64,000 nucleotides of DNA from Amborella trichopoda (taxonomy: Eukaryota > Streptophyta > Magnoliopsida > Amborellales > Amborellaceae), in the NCBI RefSeq assembly GCF_000471905.2, contig NW_006499799.1, forward strand, positions 619,363 to 683,362, written 5' to 3'. Each line of letters starts with the position of its first letter. The first letter of the stretch is position 1. Positions 43,505 to 55,031 of this stretch are shown piece after piece. A program made the translations under genes and the position numbers. The notes under the pieces are model-generated. The model was not told where the DNA came from and ran no database searches. It saw nothing but the letters and a program-made list of their open reading frames with translations.

Positions 43505-44189
43505 TATAAGGGGTAAAACCTCATTTTCCTTCACTTTTTGACCGAAGGTAGAAAAAACTTAAAACATTTTAACGGTGAGTAGAGGGTGCATGGTAGAATC
43601 TCCGGCAAGCAGTGGGATTCCGACAAGGGTTCAAGTTTCTAACAGGAGATCAAGCGTTCTGGCAAGCCAAGGAGAAGTTTTTCCAAGGGATTGGTGGAGT
43701 TTCAAGAGTTTTCTGGTTTAGCACAGGGGGTAGCTTGGGAAGCAAGAGAACTCCGGCCGTGGTCTTCAAGGGTAGAAGAGGTGAGAAGTGCAGCAGTGGG
43801 CATTCCGCAAGTTTTGGGAAGCCCACGATAACTGGCCGTCAGCAGGATCTCAAGAGGGAGGCGCAAGGCGGCTACAAGAGAATGATCGAAATAAGAGAGG
43901 AGATGTGAATATTGAGGCAGAAATTCGCTGGGCTTGAGATAGAGATGATTCAGAGAAGAGCCCTAGAGGCTTCTTTGGTTGAAGATTTATCTGAACTGAA
44001 TCGCACCATCGAGTCTGAAACTGTGGCAATGGAGGAGGAGACTCAAGCGGTGGCCAAACTGAGGGAACGCGTCCAGGACACCGAGGTTTCTTTCGTAGCA
44101 TACAGAGCAGATCAACAAGATAATTGATAATTTTTTAACATGTCATTTCCTTTTGCCAATACTTGTAAAAGTTTTAACTGATGAATAAA
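43505..44189 (+). other. Putative antisense transcription unit of C
   Basis: A plus-strand TATAAGG (43505-43511) starts the unit and AATAAA (44184-44189) ends it, followed by a T-rich run. The segment around the TATA box is homologous to 30100-30180. It faces the minus-strand gag-protease gene of C, whose frame ends at 44289. It contains the coiled-coil frame 43612-44127. Confidence 0.5.
43612..44127 (+). pseudogene. Antisense frame with coiled-coil C-terminus
   Basis: The frame has 171 codons with one internal TGA (43906-43908); both halves are in the same frame. The N-terminal half is glycine, serine and phenylalanine rich. From about codon 80 it becomes highly charged and heptad-like, with DLKREAQGGYKRMIEIREEM before the stop, then FAGLEIEMIQRRALEA and AVAKLRERVQDTEVS after it. 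That pattern suggests a coiled coil. I find no known domain. Position and strand fit the accessory ORFs of Tat-lineage elements, but it could also be an LTR-derived chance frame. Confidence 0.4.
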
Positions 44190-44288
44190 GTGTTTTCTTT
44201 TTTTTTCTTTTGATTGACTATGCTGTGTGATTTCATTCTCCTCTTACTTTGCTATACCTCATGTGCTTTTCCTCATCACTTGATGAGC

Positions 44289-45008
44289 CTACTCACTATA
44301 GATAGTCCAGTCAGGAGGGGCTTTGGCCTCTTTTAGTGGTGCATTCACTTCAAACCCATCATAGCTTTTGGCCTTAGGCACGAACTCCTTGAGATGTTTT
44401 GAAGAAATATGGATAACTTCCCATTGGCTCTGGAGATTGCGAACTTCAGTTCTTAAGTTTTCTAGGGGATCCTGCTCTTGAGGGGAAGAAGATTGTCCTT
44501 TCTCAAACTGCTCTCCTCCTGGCAGGTCAGGCAAGAGTAGAACTTGTTGCTGATCACTGTTGCGAGGAGCATCCTCTATGTTTATAGCGACTGGATTTTG
44601 AAGAATCTTTCGCGACGGTTGGCGCACCACTTCTGCTTTCAAGAGTGCGATAGGGATATTCTGGATTTTTTGATGGCCCGGCTTATAGGTGATCTTTGGA
44701 GCTGGGATCTCTATTCCCAGGACTTGCTCAATCTCAAGAATGACCTCTAGTTCATCTTCTGGCCAAGGTGGCCCAGAAGTGGGGGCAAAGGGTGAGAACT
44801 CCTCTTCAAGTGAAGATGGAGCTTCTTTAGAGATGGTTGTAGGGATGTTAGAATGAATAAGGGTTAGAGGGAGAATTTTGCCTTGCCTTTCTTCCTCTTT
44901 GAACATGTTCACCAATGTTCTCCCAACATCCTCAACATCTTCATGAGGCGAAGATGTTGTCTTCATTGTAGACTTGTGACCTCCATCATTCAGTTTCTGA
45001 GGCGACAC
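44289..45008 (-). pseudogene. Post-protease spacer of C
   Basis: An open frame of 239 codons begins MSPQKLNDGGHKS and is rich in E, P and S, with PPWPEDELEVILEIEQVLGI and KHLKEFVPKAKSYDGFEV. Upstream in frame-shifted form the protease tail reads ETHYADVKYYFTDL. In relatives this spacer leads to RT, but here it stops at 44289 next to the antisense unit. RT, both RNases H and integrase are absent from C. Confidence 0.65.
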
Positions 45009-45009
45009 C

Positions 45010-45700
45010 AGATCTGTGAAGTAATATTTAACATCAGCATAGTGAGTTTCGCTACAGGGAACAGTCTCTTATCAGCATAGATTGTATGTTGTCTTCCATC
45101 TTGACTATACTTGAAGCACGGATGCAATGTCGATGGAACCACTCCTTGGTCATGGAATCATGGCTGACCAAGGAGAATGTTGTAGGAATTGTCAGTGTCG
45201 ATTACATGGAACTGGGCGTAATCGTTCAGCTCACCGACTTTAAAACGAAGGCGAACTATGCCAGTTGGCTTCTCTCCTGACTGGTTGAACCCTTGAACTG
45301 TGATATGGGTCGGAGTAAGATCTTCGGTAACCCTAATCGAGTAAGGATCCTCCTTGGAATAAGGTTGACTTCCGACACTCCATCTAACATAATTTGGTTG
45401 ATGGAGCATGTATATAATTTGCCATTGAAAAAGAGAGGGCGATTTTGAAACTTTTCTCCTAGCTGCAGATCATCCTCTGAAAAGGTGATTGGCATACATC
45501 CTTCTAAAATCATCGGGTCCACCTCTATGGGTTCTACTTCAGTCTCGTACACCTTTAGGTTAAAGAGAGGTTGAACCAAAGCCATCCAGTAATTCTTAAA
45601 GAGCATGAGGGCGTCGTAGATACTGAGGAGAACTGTAAGCTTCCGTAGATGCCCTATCACATCATATTCATCTTTTCTTGATCAAGGCCTTGTGCTCCTA
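45010..45700 (-). pseudogene. Aspartic protease of C
   Basis: The frame 45660-45256 contains IMLDGVSEVNLIPRRILTRL, the active-site region of Tat/Athila-type proteases, where the usual pattern is D-G-G-S. The overlapping frame (45409-45158) continues HITVQGFNQSGEKPTGIVRL and DTDNSYNILLGQP, the flap and the conserved I-L-L-G-R-P-W end. One frameshift separates the two parts. It would process Gag in an intact element. Confidence 0.75.
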
Positions 45701-46250
45701 ATCCTGCCATTTGTTTGGGCAGTAGGCTAGGTTGAGGAACAGGTTTGAGTGGAAAAGGTTTATTTTGGCCTGCTGGCTGACTCAATTGCTTAGCGAGCTT
45801 AGTTCGGGTGATTGAGGTTTGAGGTTCTGGAAGTGGTTGAGTATATGGGATCAGAGGTGTCCAGGGGAATTGGAGAATATGTGGATTGTTTGAGGTATTG
45901 GGATTGGGAAGGAGCCCAGGGAGCTGTAAGATAGGCTGATTAGTCTTTGGATTGGGTTAGTGACGGACTAGGAAACTTCAAGGTGCCCGACTTCTGTGGT
46001 GGAGGTTGCAGCATCCTCCCCAATCTGAGATTTATCTGCCTCGTGATAGGTGCTGCACTTAAGATTTGCACCATGTGGGAAGCTTCTTGAGAGTAGAAGC
46101 TTTGCCATCTTGTCTCTCTCAGTCTCTGCTCAAAGTCAGGCTCAAGGGACCACTAGGGTTTCTTTGGCTTCGAGTTTTTGTGCTTCTTTGAAGAAGGTGG
46201 CATTGCCTTGGGCTGTTAGGGCATCAGGAACTGTTAGGAATTCTGCTGCC
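45700..46250 (-). pseudogene. Proline-rich linker between gag and protease of C
   Basis: The minus strand is low in complexity and broken by stops. It starts with FLTV-DALTAQ, matched in B at 35480, and runs through proline- and glutamine-rich text. The plus-strand frame at 46050-46382 is a shadow. Confidence 0.5.
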
Positions 46251-48592
46251 TATGCCAAGGTCTTTCTTAATCGTTTCCATTGCGTCTTGCTTATGTTGAT
46301 CCCTTCGAATTCTCTATCGAGAGCCTCAAAGTCCGGACATTCCAAGGTTGTACCTGCAGGAGACATAGAAGAAGAAAGATGAGAAGCAGAAGAAGAAGAA
46401 GAAGGACAAGGGTCAGAAAGTGGGGGACTTTTAGGGTCATTCCCCTCATCGGACCGATCTGGGCGGCTTTTTACGTCATCACCAGGGTCGGACATGTGCA
46501 GGGTATCTTTTAAGTCTTTCCCTTGCTTAGATCGTTGGGGAGTACTTTTAACATCGTCACCCTTATTGGAAGTTCTCTGAGTTGAAGATGACTCTGGGAG
46601 GTCCTCTCGATGAGAAGGAAGGAAGATCGTGCCAGGGATAAAGTCTAGTAAAGTTGGCAGTGGGGGAAGAGACATGAGAAATTCTTGCTCAACTGGCAGT
46701 TGAGCCATCTTGTTTCTCCAGCACGCAGCCCTTGGTTCCCATCTCCTTCTGGTTTTCTTAGGTGGTGCTTGATTCATCTCATTAGGCTTGTGAACCGCTC
46801 TAGCTTGGCGAACTACTTCTCGTCTTAAGGACTTGAGTCTGCTTCGTCCATGATGTACTATCCATGGATGAGAAGTCGAGGGTTCGGCAGAATCTGAATC
46901 ATTATTAGGAGAGTCTTGTGTTGGGAGGTCCTTTTCTTGCACTGATGGAGCAGTGGCTTGGGGGTCACTTAATGGGACATTGTAAAACTTCTAACATTCC
47001 TGCATTTTCTTTGCAAATATATCATGGAAACTGGTGCATTCCCACAGGTACTGACCCCATATCTGGTGATACGAGCACCAACGGTCCTCGGTCCCCTTAA
47101 CAAGGCGCCGGGGTTCCCTTGCTTGCTTCACTGTGATTATGCCTTCCTGAAGCATTATAACAAAGAAGGCGTGAAGGATGTCAGAGGCTTCGTCTTCTTC
47201 TTGGACGGTTACTACATGGGAGGCTTCAGCTGTCCCGAAGGCCTTCTTTAAGTCTTCAAGCTTTATCTGGCCCTTCTGAATCAGGGCCTCGATAATATCT
47301 TTTAGTGTGTAGCAGTCATTTGTGGTATGATTGATCATTCTATGATAAGCACAATAATTTTCCTGAGTGTCAAGGACAGTTTGCTCAGGGAACTTCTCTT
47401 CTGGAAGCCGAATTATATTTTGTTCGAATAATAACCGGAACATTGCAGGGACCCATTCATTCTCAAAGGGGTAGACCTTGTTCCTATGCTTGGTGAAATA
47501 ATCACCTCGATCAAGGTTGACTGGAGGGGGTACTCGATTGATTTGCTGTTGCCTTCCTGGAGAGCTATCTTCACCGTGCTCACCCCTTTTGAGAGGTCCA
47601 AAGTTTGGGAGGGAGACTTCTTTAGATCATTAACAGTGACGGCTGCATTGATTGCTCCTTTTTGTGGGATGCCCCATGTGCTATTCCGAGAGCTACCATT
47701 GCCCCGGTTCTTCCCAAAGCTTTCAGCCTGTTGTCGTGACCCACTAGGGTGGTGTGATTGACTTTCTATGCGGGTTGATTTAGAGATCAGCTCTAACATG
47801 AAAGTTGGATTAGAAGCCTCGACATTCGATACCTTTACCGGACTCATCCAATACCATGTAATTAATTGATTGGACAACCAAAAAGAAGTCGATCATGTCT
47901 TGGTCGGTGGAACCTGTGACATTGCAGCCAGTCGTATTTTCATATCAATCGCTAAACAGGTATGAGACCATCTTCACAGTCTGTAGAGCAATTTCAGGTC
48001 GAATGTTCCATACATAAGTTTGGACTACTTCCTTCTCGGGCATAGGATTAGGATGGCAAGAAGCCAAATTTCTCCTTCTCGATATGAATTGGTCCACGGG
48101 CTCATCGGGGTCTTGAGTCAGGGTAAGAAGCTCAATAGTTTGGACCTCTCTCTCGACCTCGTAGAAGCGCTGATAGAAAAATTTCTCCATTTCCTCCCAT
48201 GTATGTACTGAGTTTGGAGGGAGTCGAGCATACCACTGAAAAGCTGTAACGTCAAGGGTTTCAACAAATTGACGGAGAAGAAGTCTCCCATCAGCCGCTG
48301 TTTCTCGACATGCTGCCTGAAAGTGGCCAATATACTGATTCAGGGATGTGATCCCATTGAATAGGTGAAACTTCCCTTTCTTGTAATCTGAGGGAAACGA
48401 CACTTGGTCAATATATGAAGGGTACGGCTTTTGATAAGGACTTATGCCCTGTATCCTCGGAATTTGCCTGTTCTTTAAGCTATGGGTCACCATAACATTG
48501 ATGTCTGCCTGTGAGGAATAGAATTGTCCTGTGATGCAAAGGGAAGGGTTGCCATGGAGGTGCACCATCAAAGTGATGGGAATTGACCTCAT
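46250..48592 (-). pseudogene. gag of Tat-like element C
   Basis: The N-terminal frame (48592-47945) carries YPSYIDQVSFPSDYKK and then a clear gag domain: YIGHFQAACRETAADG, FQWYARLPPNSVHTWEEMEK, FFYQRFYEVEREV and TLTQDPDEPVDQFI. An insertion of about 140 bases breaks it near 47830-47965. The next part (47877-46991) has the fingers YCAYHRMINHTTNDCY (intact C-H-H-C) and WCSYHQIWGQYLWEC (one H changed to Q). The last part (46942-46250) is the D, S, P-rich linker GDDVKSTPQRSKQGKDL, closely matching B. Confidence 0.8.
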
Positions 48593-48599
48593 GGTTACC

Positions 48600-50238
48600 T
48601 GATTGGCGTGCGACGTCTATACGATCGATCTTTTCCATCATCGCATGCACCAAGCTCGCTTACGACCATTACGCTGACTGTTTCTCTATGGAGATCAGCG
48701 TTAGTTGTAACTGAGGGCATGCGAACTTGACAGGTCGTGCATGGTAGATCGGTCAGTCGAGGGCCAACATGCTTTGACTGAACTCGACTTTTGTATGCCG
48801 ATCACGTGAGGACCGGTTATCGATAGTCTTGGGACTGTGGCAGATGAGGGGCTGGGTTATCTTCTATGACGCTAACTACAGTGCAGGGCTCATGGAGCTT
48901 TTCTTCAGGCTTCGTCATCTCAAGAGGATAGTAGGGGTCCTGGTGAAGAGCTAGTTACCCCGATCGCCTCGGTGACTTGCTTGGTGAGAATTCCCAGACT
49001 CCTATCACATTTAGCCTTGAGGTTTTGATGGACCTCATGCCAAAACTGCGATCGGGACTGCTGCTAGTCGGCTCTTCTTGTAAAAGAGAGAGCTGTCTCT
49101 ATCAGTTGCGGCAAAGGATGAGGACCAAGGACTGGAGTCAGCTTAGGCCGGGGAGGATGAAGGACTTGATCTTCCATTAAGTATCTGCCCTGAGGTCTCT
49201 TGTGGGCTCCACAGCCATGAGCGAAGTGACGAGGCTGGTTTGGGATGGTACTCTCAAGGAAGGTCTTCGAGTACTAAGGTTGAAGGTGGTTGCTCGAAGA
49301 AAGAGGAGTAGGCAAAGGCATGGTTGACTCATGAGGACGTTTGAGTCGAGGGCGAGGGGCTATCCGAAATGGCGACGCGTGTGCACCCCTTGAAGAAGGA
49401 TCACGGATGACCTAATGGTCAGCGTGGGCTCGAGCAAGTGGTCTGACCTTAGGAGGCCGAGAACTGTGAGCAGGTCTTTATAAGGGAACAAGTGGAGGTG
49501 CTAAATAGAGGACGAGGAGGTCGTCTCCTATGTACTCGAGTTGACGCAATGGCGGCGTTGCCCAGAGCAGTGTGATGCATGTGAGCAGGGTGTGCTGGAC
49601 CCGACCTTAAGAGTCTAATCCTAGATGCTGACTCGAGGTAGCACAAGGGTTGCCCTGAGGTGTGGCTCGAGTGGGTGGCCCACGAGCCTCGTGGTGTGTG
49701 TGAGGGATGGAAGCCGCAGGGTCTCCACCTCTATATGTTGAGCCTCTAGGGATAGAGACTTGTTATGGTGCAGGAATATGGGGAGTAGCCTCGCGGTGAC
49801 CCACAGACGCAATGGCAATTTGCTTGCCTTTTGCAGAGAGGGACTGGGCACGTCCCTTGGCAACACGACCGACAAAAGAGCTGTCCGTGGCTGGGTGCAT
49901 GCTGTGAGCGGTGGCGTGTGCGCCACCTATGTAGGGTTCCTAGGTGGAGGTTCCACCAGAGCAAGGAGATGGGGAGTTAGGGATTTTTAGATCCCTCCTC
50001 ACACCAATCCAAGTTAACACCTAGGAGCTAGATTCGGGGGTTTTTGCCCAAAAGAAGGATTAGGAACGAAGTTAAAGAAACTTGTTCCCTGAGGACACTC
50101 GCGAATGTGGGGATTAAAAAATCCCCGATCCCGATGAATGGGTTACAAAACCCAGCAACCATAAGTGATCTGTGAATACAGAAAATTAAAAGGAGAAACT
50201 TAGCCAGACAAGTACGATCCAACAAAGGGGTAGTAAGT
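48600..50238 (-). mobile_element. Leader of C
   Basis: It lies between gag and the primer site. The part above 49180 is a diverged version of the leader of B and G. The part 48600-49180 has no match I can see in the window and no convincing gene; a short plus-strand frame at 48977-49180 is unsupported. Confidence 0.55.
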
Positions 50239-50256
50239 CCCCAATGGAGTCGCCAA
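50239..50256 (-). promoter_or_regulatory. Primer-binding site of C
   Basis: Minus-strand TTGGCGACTCCATTGGGG begins two bases after the LTR end at 50259. It is the best-preserved primer site of the Tat-like group here. Confidence 0.7.
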
Positions 50257-50258
50257 GC

Positions 50259-50530
50259 TGATCAGGTGCCTCAATCTCGCCCTCTAGATCTAGATGAACG
50301 GGTAGCACGTGTCTCCGGTTTCAGGGGAGACTTGGGACTTTTGAGATCGCTCTCTTGGGAACCTCGTTCGAGAACGAGGGCAGGTATTACCACCCGATGA
50401 GAGAGGAATTTAAGGTGGGTTCGGGACTTACTCTGGCTGGCTGGCGTGAGCGCACTCTTAGATCACGAAAAATCCCCTCAGTAATAAAGTTGGATCGGAA
50501 TCGCCTCCCTTGGCTTGTATTCTCCTGTTT
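50259..50530 (-). mobile_element. Truncated 5' LTR of C (U5 end only)
   Basis: It is homologous to 38779-39070 and 24141-24460, with the U5 hairpin at 50362-50379 (CCTCGTTC with GAACGAGG) and a donor-like site at 50426-50431. Homology stops near 50530, where unrelated plus-strand sequence begins. Confidence 0.65.
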
Positions 50531-50759
50531 TCTACAATCACACACATATGGCAAATATCACCTGATATCCTTAGCTCCACACGGGTTTCAAAATTTCCAA
50601 TTTCAAATGAACACACACACAAGCCAGTCGAGGACCATCTCGCCCAACTTGACTTGCGTAGCAAGAGAATACCCTTGATGCGGGTCACACTCTCCTGACC
50701 TCTCAAGAGGGCCATGACGAAATTGGTTTCTCGCTCTCATGACCCCTATTGCACTCGAA

Positions 50760-51216
50760 GGCTACTGGACCGGTGCCAAAAAAATGCCCAAGAATGCCCT
50801 ACACCCTCATCTTTTCTTGTCACCTCATCCAGTCCCATACGAGACATTAATTATAAAAATGATAAAAATCTGAGCAAATTTAATGAAAATTTAGTTTTTC
50901 TTCAAGAAATCACTTTTAAATATATAAAAATCTCAAACCAATCTGAGAATCCTATAATGGAAAACTCAATCCCTAGTAACGAGCCAGAACCCTCTATCTC
51001 AGATCAAACAAATGGGGAAACCGAAAGTGATTCCGAGCCAATAGATCTTAAATTCCATGTATAACAATTCAACCAGAATTTTGATGGCAACTCGATGGCC
51101 TTCATCGAAGAGATGTTGGATGTCCATATCGGTTCTGAGGACAACCTGAAAATAACCAAGGTTGGGACTTCCTTGTCACCCGTAGAGTGAGATAAGATGG
51201 TAACCTTCTTGAAAGA
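50760..51216 (+). pseudogene. Pre-RT fragment of another Ty3-like element
   Basis: A plus-strand frame reads IPSNEPEPSISDQTNGETES and, after a stop near 51063, SEDNLKITKVGTSLSPVE, stop, DKMVTFLKDV. The last part resembles the linker just before RT in Tat/Athila-type polymerases (I-G-T-x-L-S-x-x-E, F/L-L-K). It is cut at 51217 by the LTR of element D. I am only moderately sure of the assignment. Confidence 0.4.
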
Positions 51217-52094
51217 TGTCACGACCCCCCTTGCCATCCTATATCGGAGGCCGACAGATTGTACTATCACAACCAGAGGTTGTGTACATCACTAAGGTGG
51301 GAGTGGCATCAACACGTGTTTAGAGTGAGAAATCAAAGCAAACCACGACAAATAAATAAAAACTCATCCATCAAGCACATAAAATTGAATAAATTAAAGC
51401 ACTAACTTTTATTCAATTCGAAAAGTCTTTATAATATAGTTTAAGTCTTATAAGCCTAACATTCATCCCATACATCAAAATATTATAATGGCCTCGTCAT
51501 AAAACACTTACTAAGAAGGAAGGCCCTGACAGGTCCGAACTCCAAGCGCCTGATATCACCGGTCTGTCGCTCACCACTCGTGGTCAGGCACTATCACACT
51601 ACACAGAAAATGAATGGAGTGATCTATAAGCTTAGTAACTAGATCACTGCCCTTACATTCACGTTTATAAGTATATACATAATAACAAGCCTATGGTTCA
51701 TCAGAAATCACATTTGCCTCATAGAGTAAGGTCACACATAGAGTACATATAAATGTTGCATAAAGAGGGTAAGATTCAGTTAGCGGAGCATTACTTGTTC
51801 TCAAGATGACATCTACCTTTATGCATATCACAGTTACAGTCAGATGTTCATACAGAATACTGAATTCAGACGAGCAGAACATATTAAGTTACTCCTAAAG
51901 TAGAAGCCACATCGATTAGGCTAAGCCAATCATGTAACTTGGGACTTCTACCCTCATTCAGGAGGCAGGATAATGACAAGTGGGGGTCCCACTTTGTAAT
52001 ATCCTCACTCACGCATACATCCCCAGTGCGCTTTGAGTATTTCGATAAGTTGCGGCCTTGCAATACACTACCCTCTCTTGTGCTTAGGCGAGAG

Positions 52095-52690
52095 GGCGTT
52101 ACACTACCATTGGAGGACCCAATGCGTAGAGCCTATGAAAATTTGGGGGACACGACCCTCCCAGTTGTTTACAATCACATCTTGACTCCACTCCTATCAT
52201 AGGAGTCGAGGTACAATATACCCAACTACCAACGGGGGACCCATTGCGCAGTGGTCATATCACATAATAACAATTTTCATATAACAGAGTCAAAATATTC
52301 ACTACCAATGGAAGACTCATTGCATAGTGGTCATGGCATGTATAACAGTATCAATATAACAGAATCATAGTATCCACTACCAATGGAGGACCTATTGTGT
52401 AGCAGTCATGGCATGTATAACAATATAATTATAACAGAATCATAATATCCACTGCTAATGGAGGACCCATTGTGTAGCGATCATGACATGTATTATAGTA
52501 TCAATATAACATAATCACATTATCCACTACAAATGGAGGACCTATTACATAACGGTCATGGTATGTATAACAGTATCAATATAACAGAATCACAGTATCG
52601 ACTACCAATGGAAGACCCATTGCATAGTGGTCATGGCATGTATAACAGAATCACAAGATCCATTATTCATATAACAGAACCCCAGTGTCA
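52095..52690. repeat. 75-base hairpin-bearing array in LTR of D
   Basis: Units carry CACTACCAATGGAGGACC then CATTG and GTAG, followed by GGCATGTATAACAGTATC. Unit starts near 52301, 52376, 52451, 52526 and 52601 are about 75 bases apart; two looser units lie upstream at 52102 and 52226. Each can form the conserved hairpin. Confidence 0.85.
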
Positions 52691-54025
52691 TAATCACAGG
52701 GTGACAATATCAATATCACATGATAACATTATCAATATCACAGAATGTTTGTATCAATGTGACAGAGTAACAATATCAGTATCATGTTATAACAGTATCA
52801 ATATCATATGATCACAATACCAGAGTCACAGAATCCAGTGTCGATGTCACATTTCCTGCAATTCCAGGCAGTGACATTCGATCAAAAATAGGGTCATAAC
52901 ATTCAATTCGTTTGGAATTTAAAGATGGTTCCAAAACCAATTTTACACTAAACACAACTGTCTTTCAAATGGGGGAGGTTGAAAGCAATTGGAACTCGTT
53001 TAGCCCCTCAAAAGTTTAATGTGTAAGAAAATGGAGACATTCATTAGAAATCTGTTATACAGTAAAAATAGTGACATATCTTTAAAATTTACTCCCTAAC
53101 GCATAATCAAGAAGAAATTTCCAAAGGTACTCAACGTGTGAATTTAAGCTTACTCAGGAAAATTTCAAATGGTAGTAGTTTGGAAGAAAATGAACCCATT
53201 TTGGTTATTCAAAATCCATGGCAAAAGAGGCATCAATTCTGAGTTTTATATAAAGCTATGCACAGTGACATATTGTCACAATTAATCATATAACTCTCAA
53301 TTTAAGGAGAATTACGAAAAGTGCTAAACATGTGATCTCAATCTTACTCATAAATATTTCAAATGGTGGTGGTTTGAAAGAAAACGAAGTTCATTTGATT
53401 GGTCAAAATCCATGACATCCGAGACCCTAGTTCTGCATTTTTAATAAAGCTGTCCACAATGACATATTATCATATTTTGAAGCATAGCATTTCATGCATA
53501 AAGAATTAGATTAATATTTGAACATGAACATTGAAATAGACTTGAAAATATTTTCAGTGGCCATGTTTTGAGGCCATATGGACCTTTCTTAATTATTCAA
53601 AGATCTGGCACAAGAAACCCAAAAGTTCTTGGAATTTCACAGCATGCATACTGAATGCCTCAAGGATCATCTACCAATACCCAATTTACAGTAGGTAGTA
53701 ACATTAAATCAGTTCCATATTGATTTGGTCCTACATAAGCATATTTTCCCAGATTTTTGCCAGTCATGGGTCTATTTTTTACATCAAAACATTCATATAA
53801 CAGAGGCATCATTCAGTATAGTAAATAAACCATTATCATACACTTGCACGATATCACATATCACATTTGTATACTTTTAATTTCATGCTCTTACAAACTT
53901 GGGGCAAAGGGTAGTAATCCACTTACCCAACCAACAATGGTTCCCTCCAGCCTTTCTTCCACAATCCTTCAACTCCAACAATGGCTGCTCCAAAGTGAGG
54001 GAGTGAGCTTCCCAAATCTTGTCTT

Positions 54026-54068
<43 letters not shown>

Positions 54069-54670
54069 GAGAGAGAGAGAGAGAGAGGAGGNNNNNNNNN
54101 NNNNNNNNNNNNNNNNNNNNNNNNNNNNNNNNNNNNNNNNNNNNNNNNNNNNNNNNNNNNNNNNNNNNNNNNNNNNNNNNNNNNNNNNNNNNNNNNNNNN
54201 NNNNNNNNNNNNNNNNNNNNNNNNNNNNNNNNNNNNNNNNNNNNNNNNNNNNNNNNNNNNNNNNNNNNNNNNNNNNNNNNNNNNNNNNNNNNNNNNNNNN
54301 NNNNNNNNNNNNNNNNNNNNNNNNNNNNNNNNNNNNNNNNNNNNNNNNNNNNNNNNNNNNNNNNNNNNNNNNNNNNNNNNNNNNNNNNNNNNNNNNNNNN
54401 NNNNNNNNNNNNNNNNNNNNNNNNNNNNNNNNNNNNNNNNNNNNNNNNNNNNNNNNNNNNNNNNNNNNNNNNNNNNNNNNNNNNNNNNNNNNNNNNNNNN
54501 NNNNNNNNNNNNNNNNNNNNNNNNNNNNNNNNNNNNNNNNNNNNNNNNNNNNNNNNNNNNNNNNNNNNNNNNNNNNNNNNNNNNNNNNNNNNNNNNNNNN
54601 NNNNNNNNNNNGAGAGAGGGAGAGAGATGAGAGATGAGGAGGAGTGAAGGGGCATGAGAGTGCGAGGGAA
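54026..54670. repeat. GA microsatellite with 520-base assembly gap
   Basis: (GA)n fills 54026-54091 and 54612-54690, with N from 54092 to 54611. The gap is probably a GA run that was not assembled. Frames drawn across it are meaningless. Confidence 0.9.
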
Positions 54671-54986
54671 GGAGAGAGAGATGAGGACTGGGGTGGTTAA
54701 ATGGGTAGTGCGAGAGGGGAGGAGAGGTGCAACAAGCCACCTCCAAGTGGCATGAGAAGAGGGTAAGGTGGGAAGCAAAGGATGCCACTTGGAGAGGAAG
54801 AGAAAAAGGGGAGAAAAAGAGGAAAGGAAGAGGTAGTCCCTCATGGACTACCCTACAGCAACCGCCCCGGTGGTCTAACCCACTCTTCTCTCTTTTCTTC
54901 GAAAATGCCCGCAGCGGCAACGCCATCCTCTGACATGTTCTACTGTCGCACGCGTTTTCCGGGTCAGAAAAAGCTCAGTCTTTACA

Positions 54987-55005
54987 TCATCCCCCCCTTA
55001 AAAAT
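54987..55005 (-). promoter_or_regulatory. Polypurine tract of D
   Basis: Minus-strand TTTTTAAGGGGGGGATGA runs into the LTR start TGTAAAGAC, as in element A. Confidence 0.75.
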
Positions 55006-55031
55006 ATTTTGTCCCCAAAATTCTCAGTTAA

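Larger units (their letters stand above)
51217..54986 (-). repeat. 3' LTR of chromovirus D
   Basis: On the minus strand it starts TGTAAAGAC (54986, next to the polypurine tract) and ends GTCGTGACA (51217). No primer site follows, so this is a 3' LTR; flanking AAAGA (51212-51216) would be the target duplicate. It contains the hairpin array, AT-rich U5, donor-like GTAAGT (53921-53926, minus), a GA/CT tract and the assembly gap. Homologous LTR sequence is at 61427-63538. Confidence 0.8.

Noticed and set aside
52095..52690. Regular hairpin-bearing repeats looking like a CRISPR array (also 58530-58800 and 62270-62860)
   Set aside because: Repeat and spacer both diverge together, there are no unique spacers or cas genes, and the setting is a plant LTR.
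53844..54926. Frames of about 270-300 codons around 54000-54900
   Set aside because: They run through 520 N bases and GA repeats; no real residues support them.
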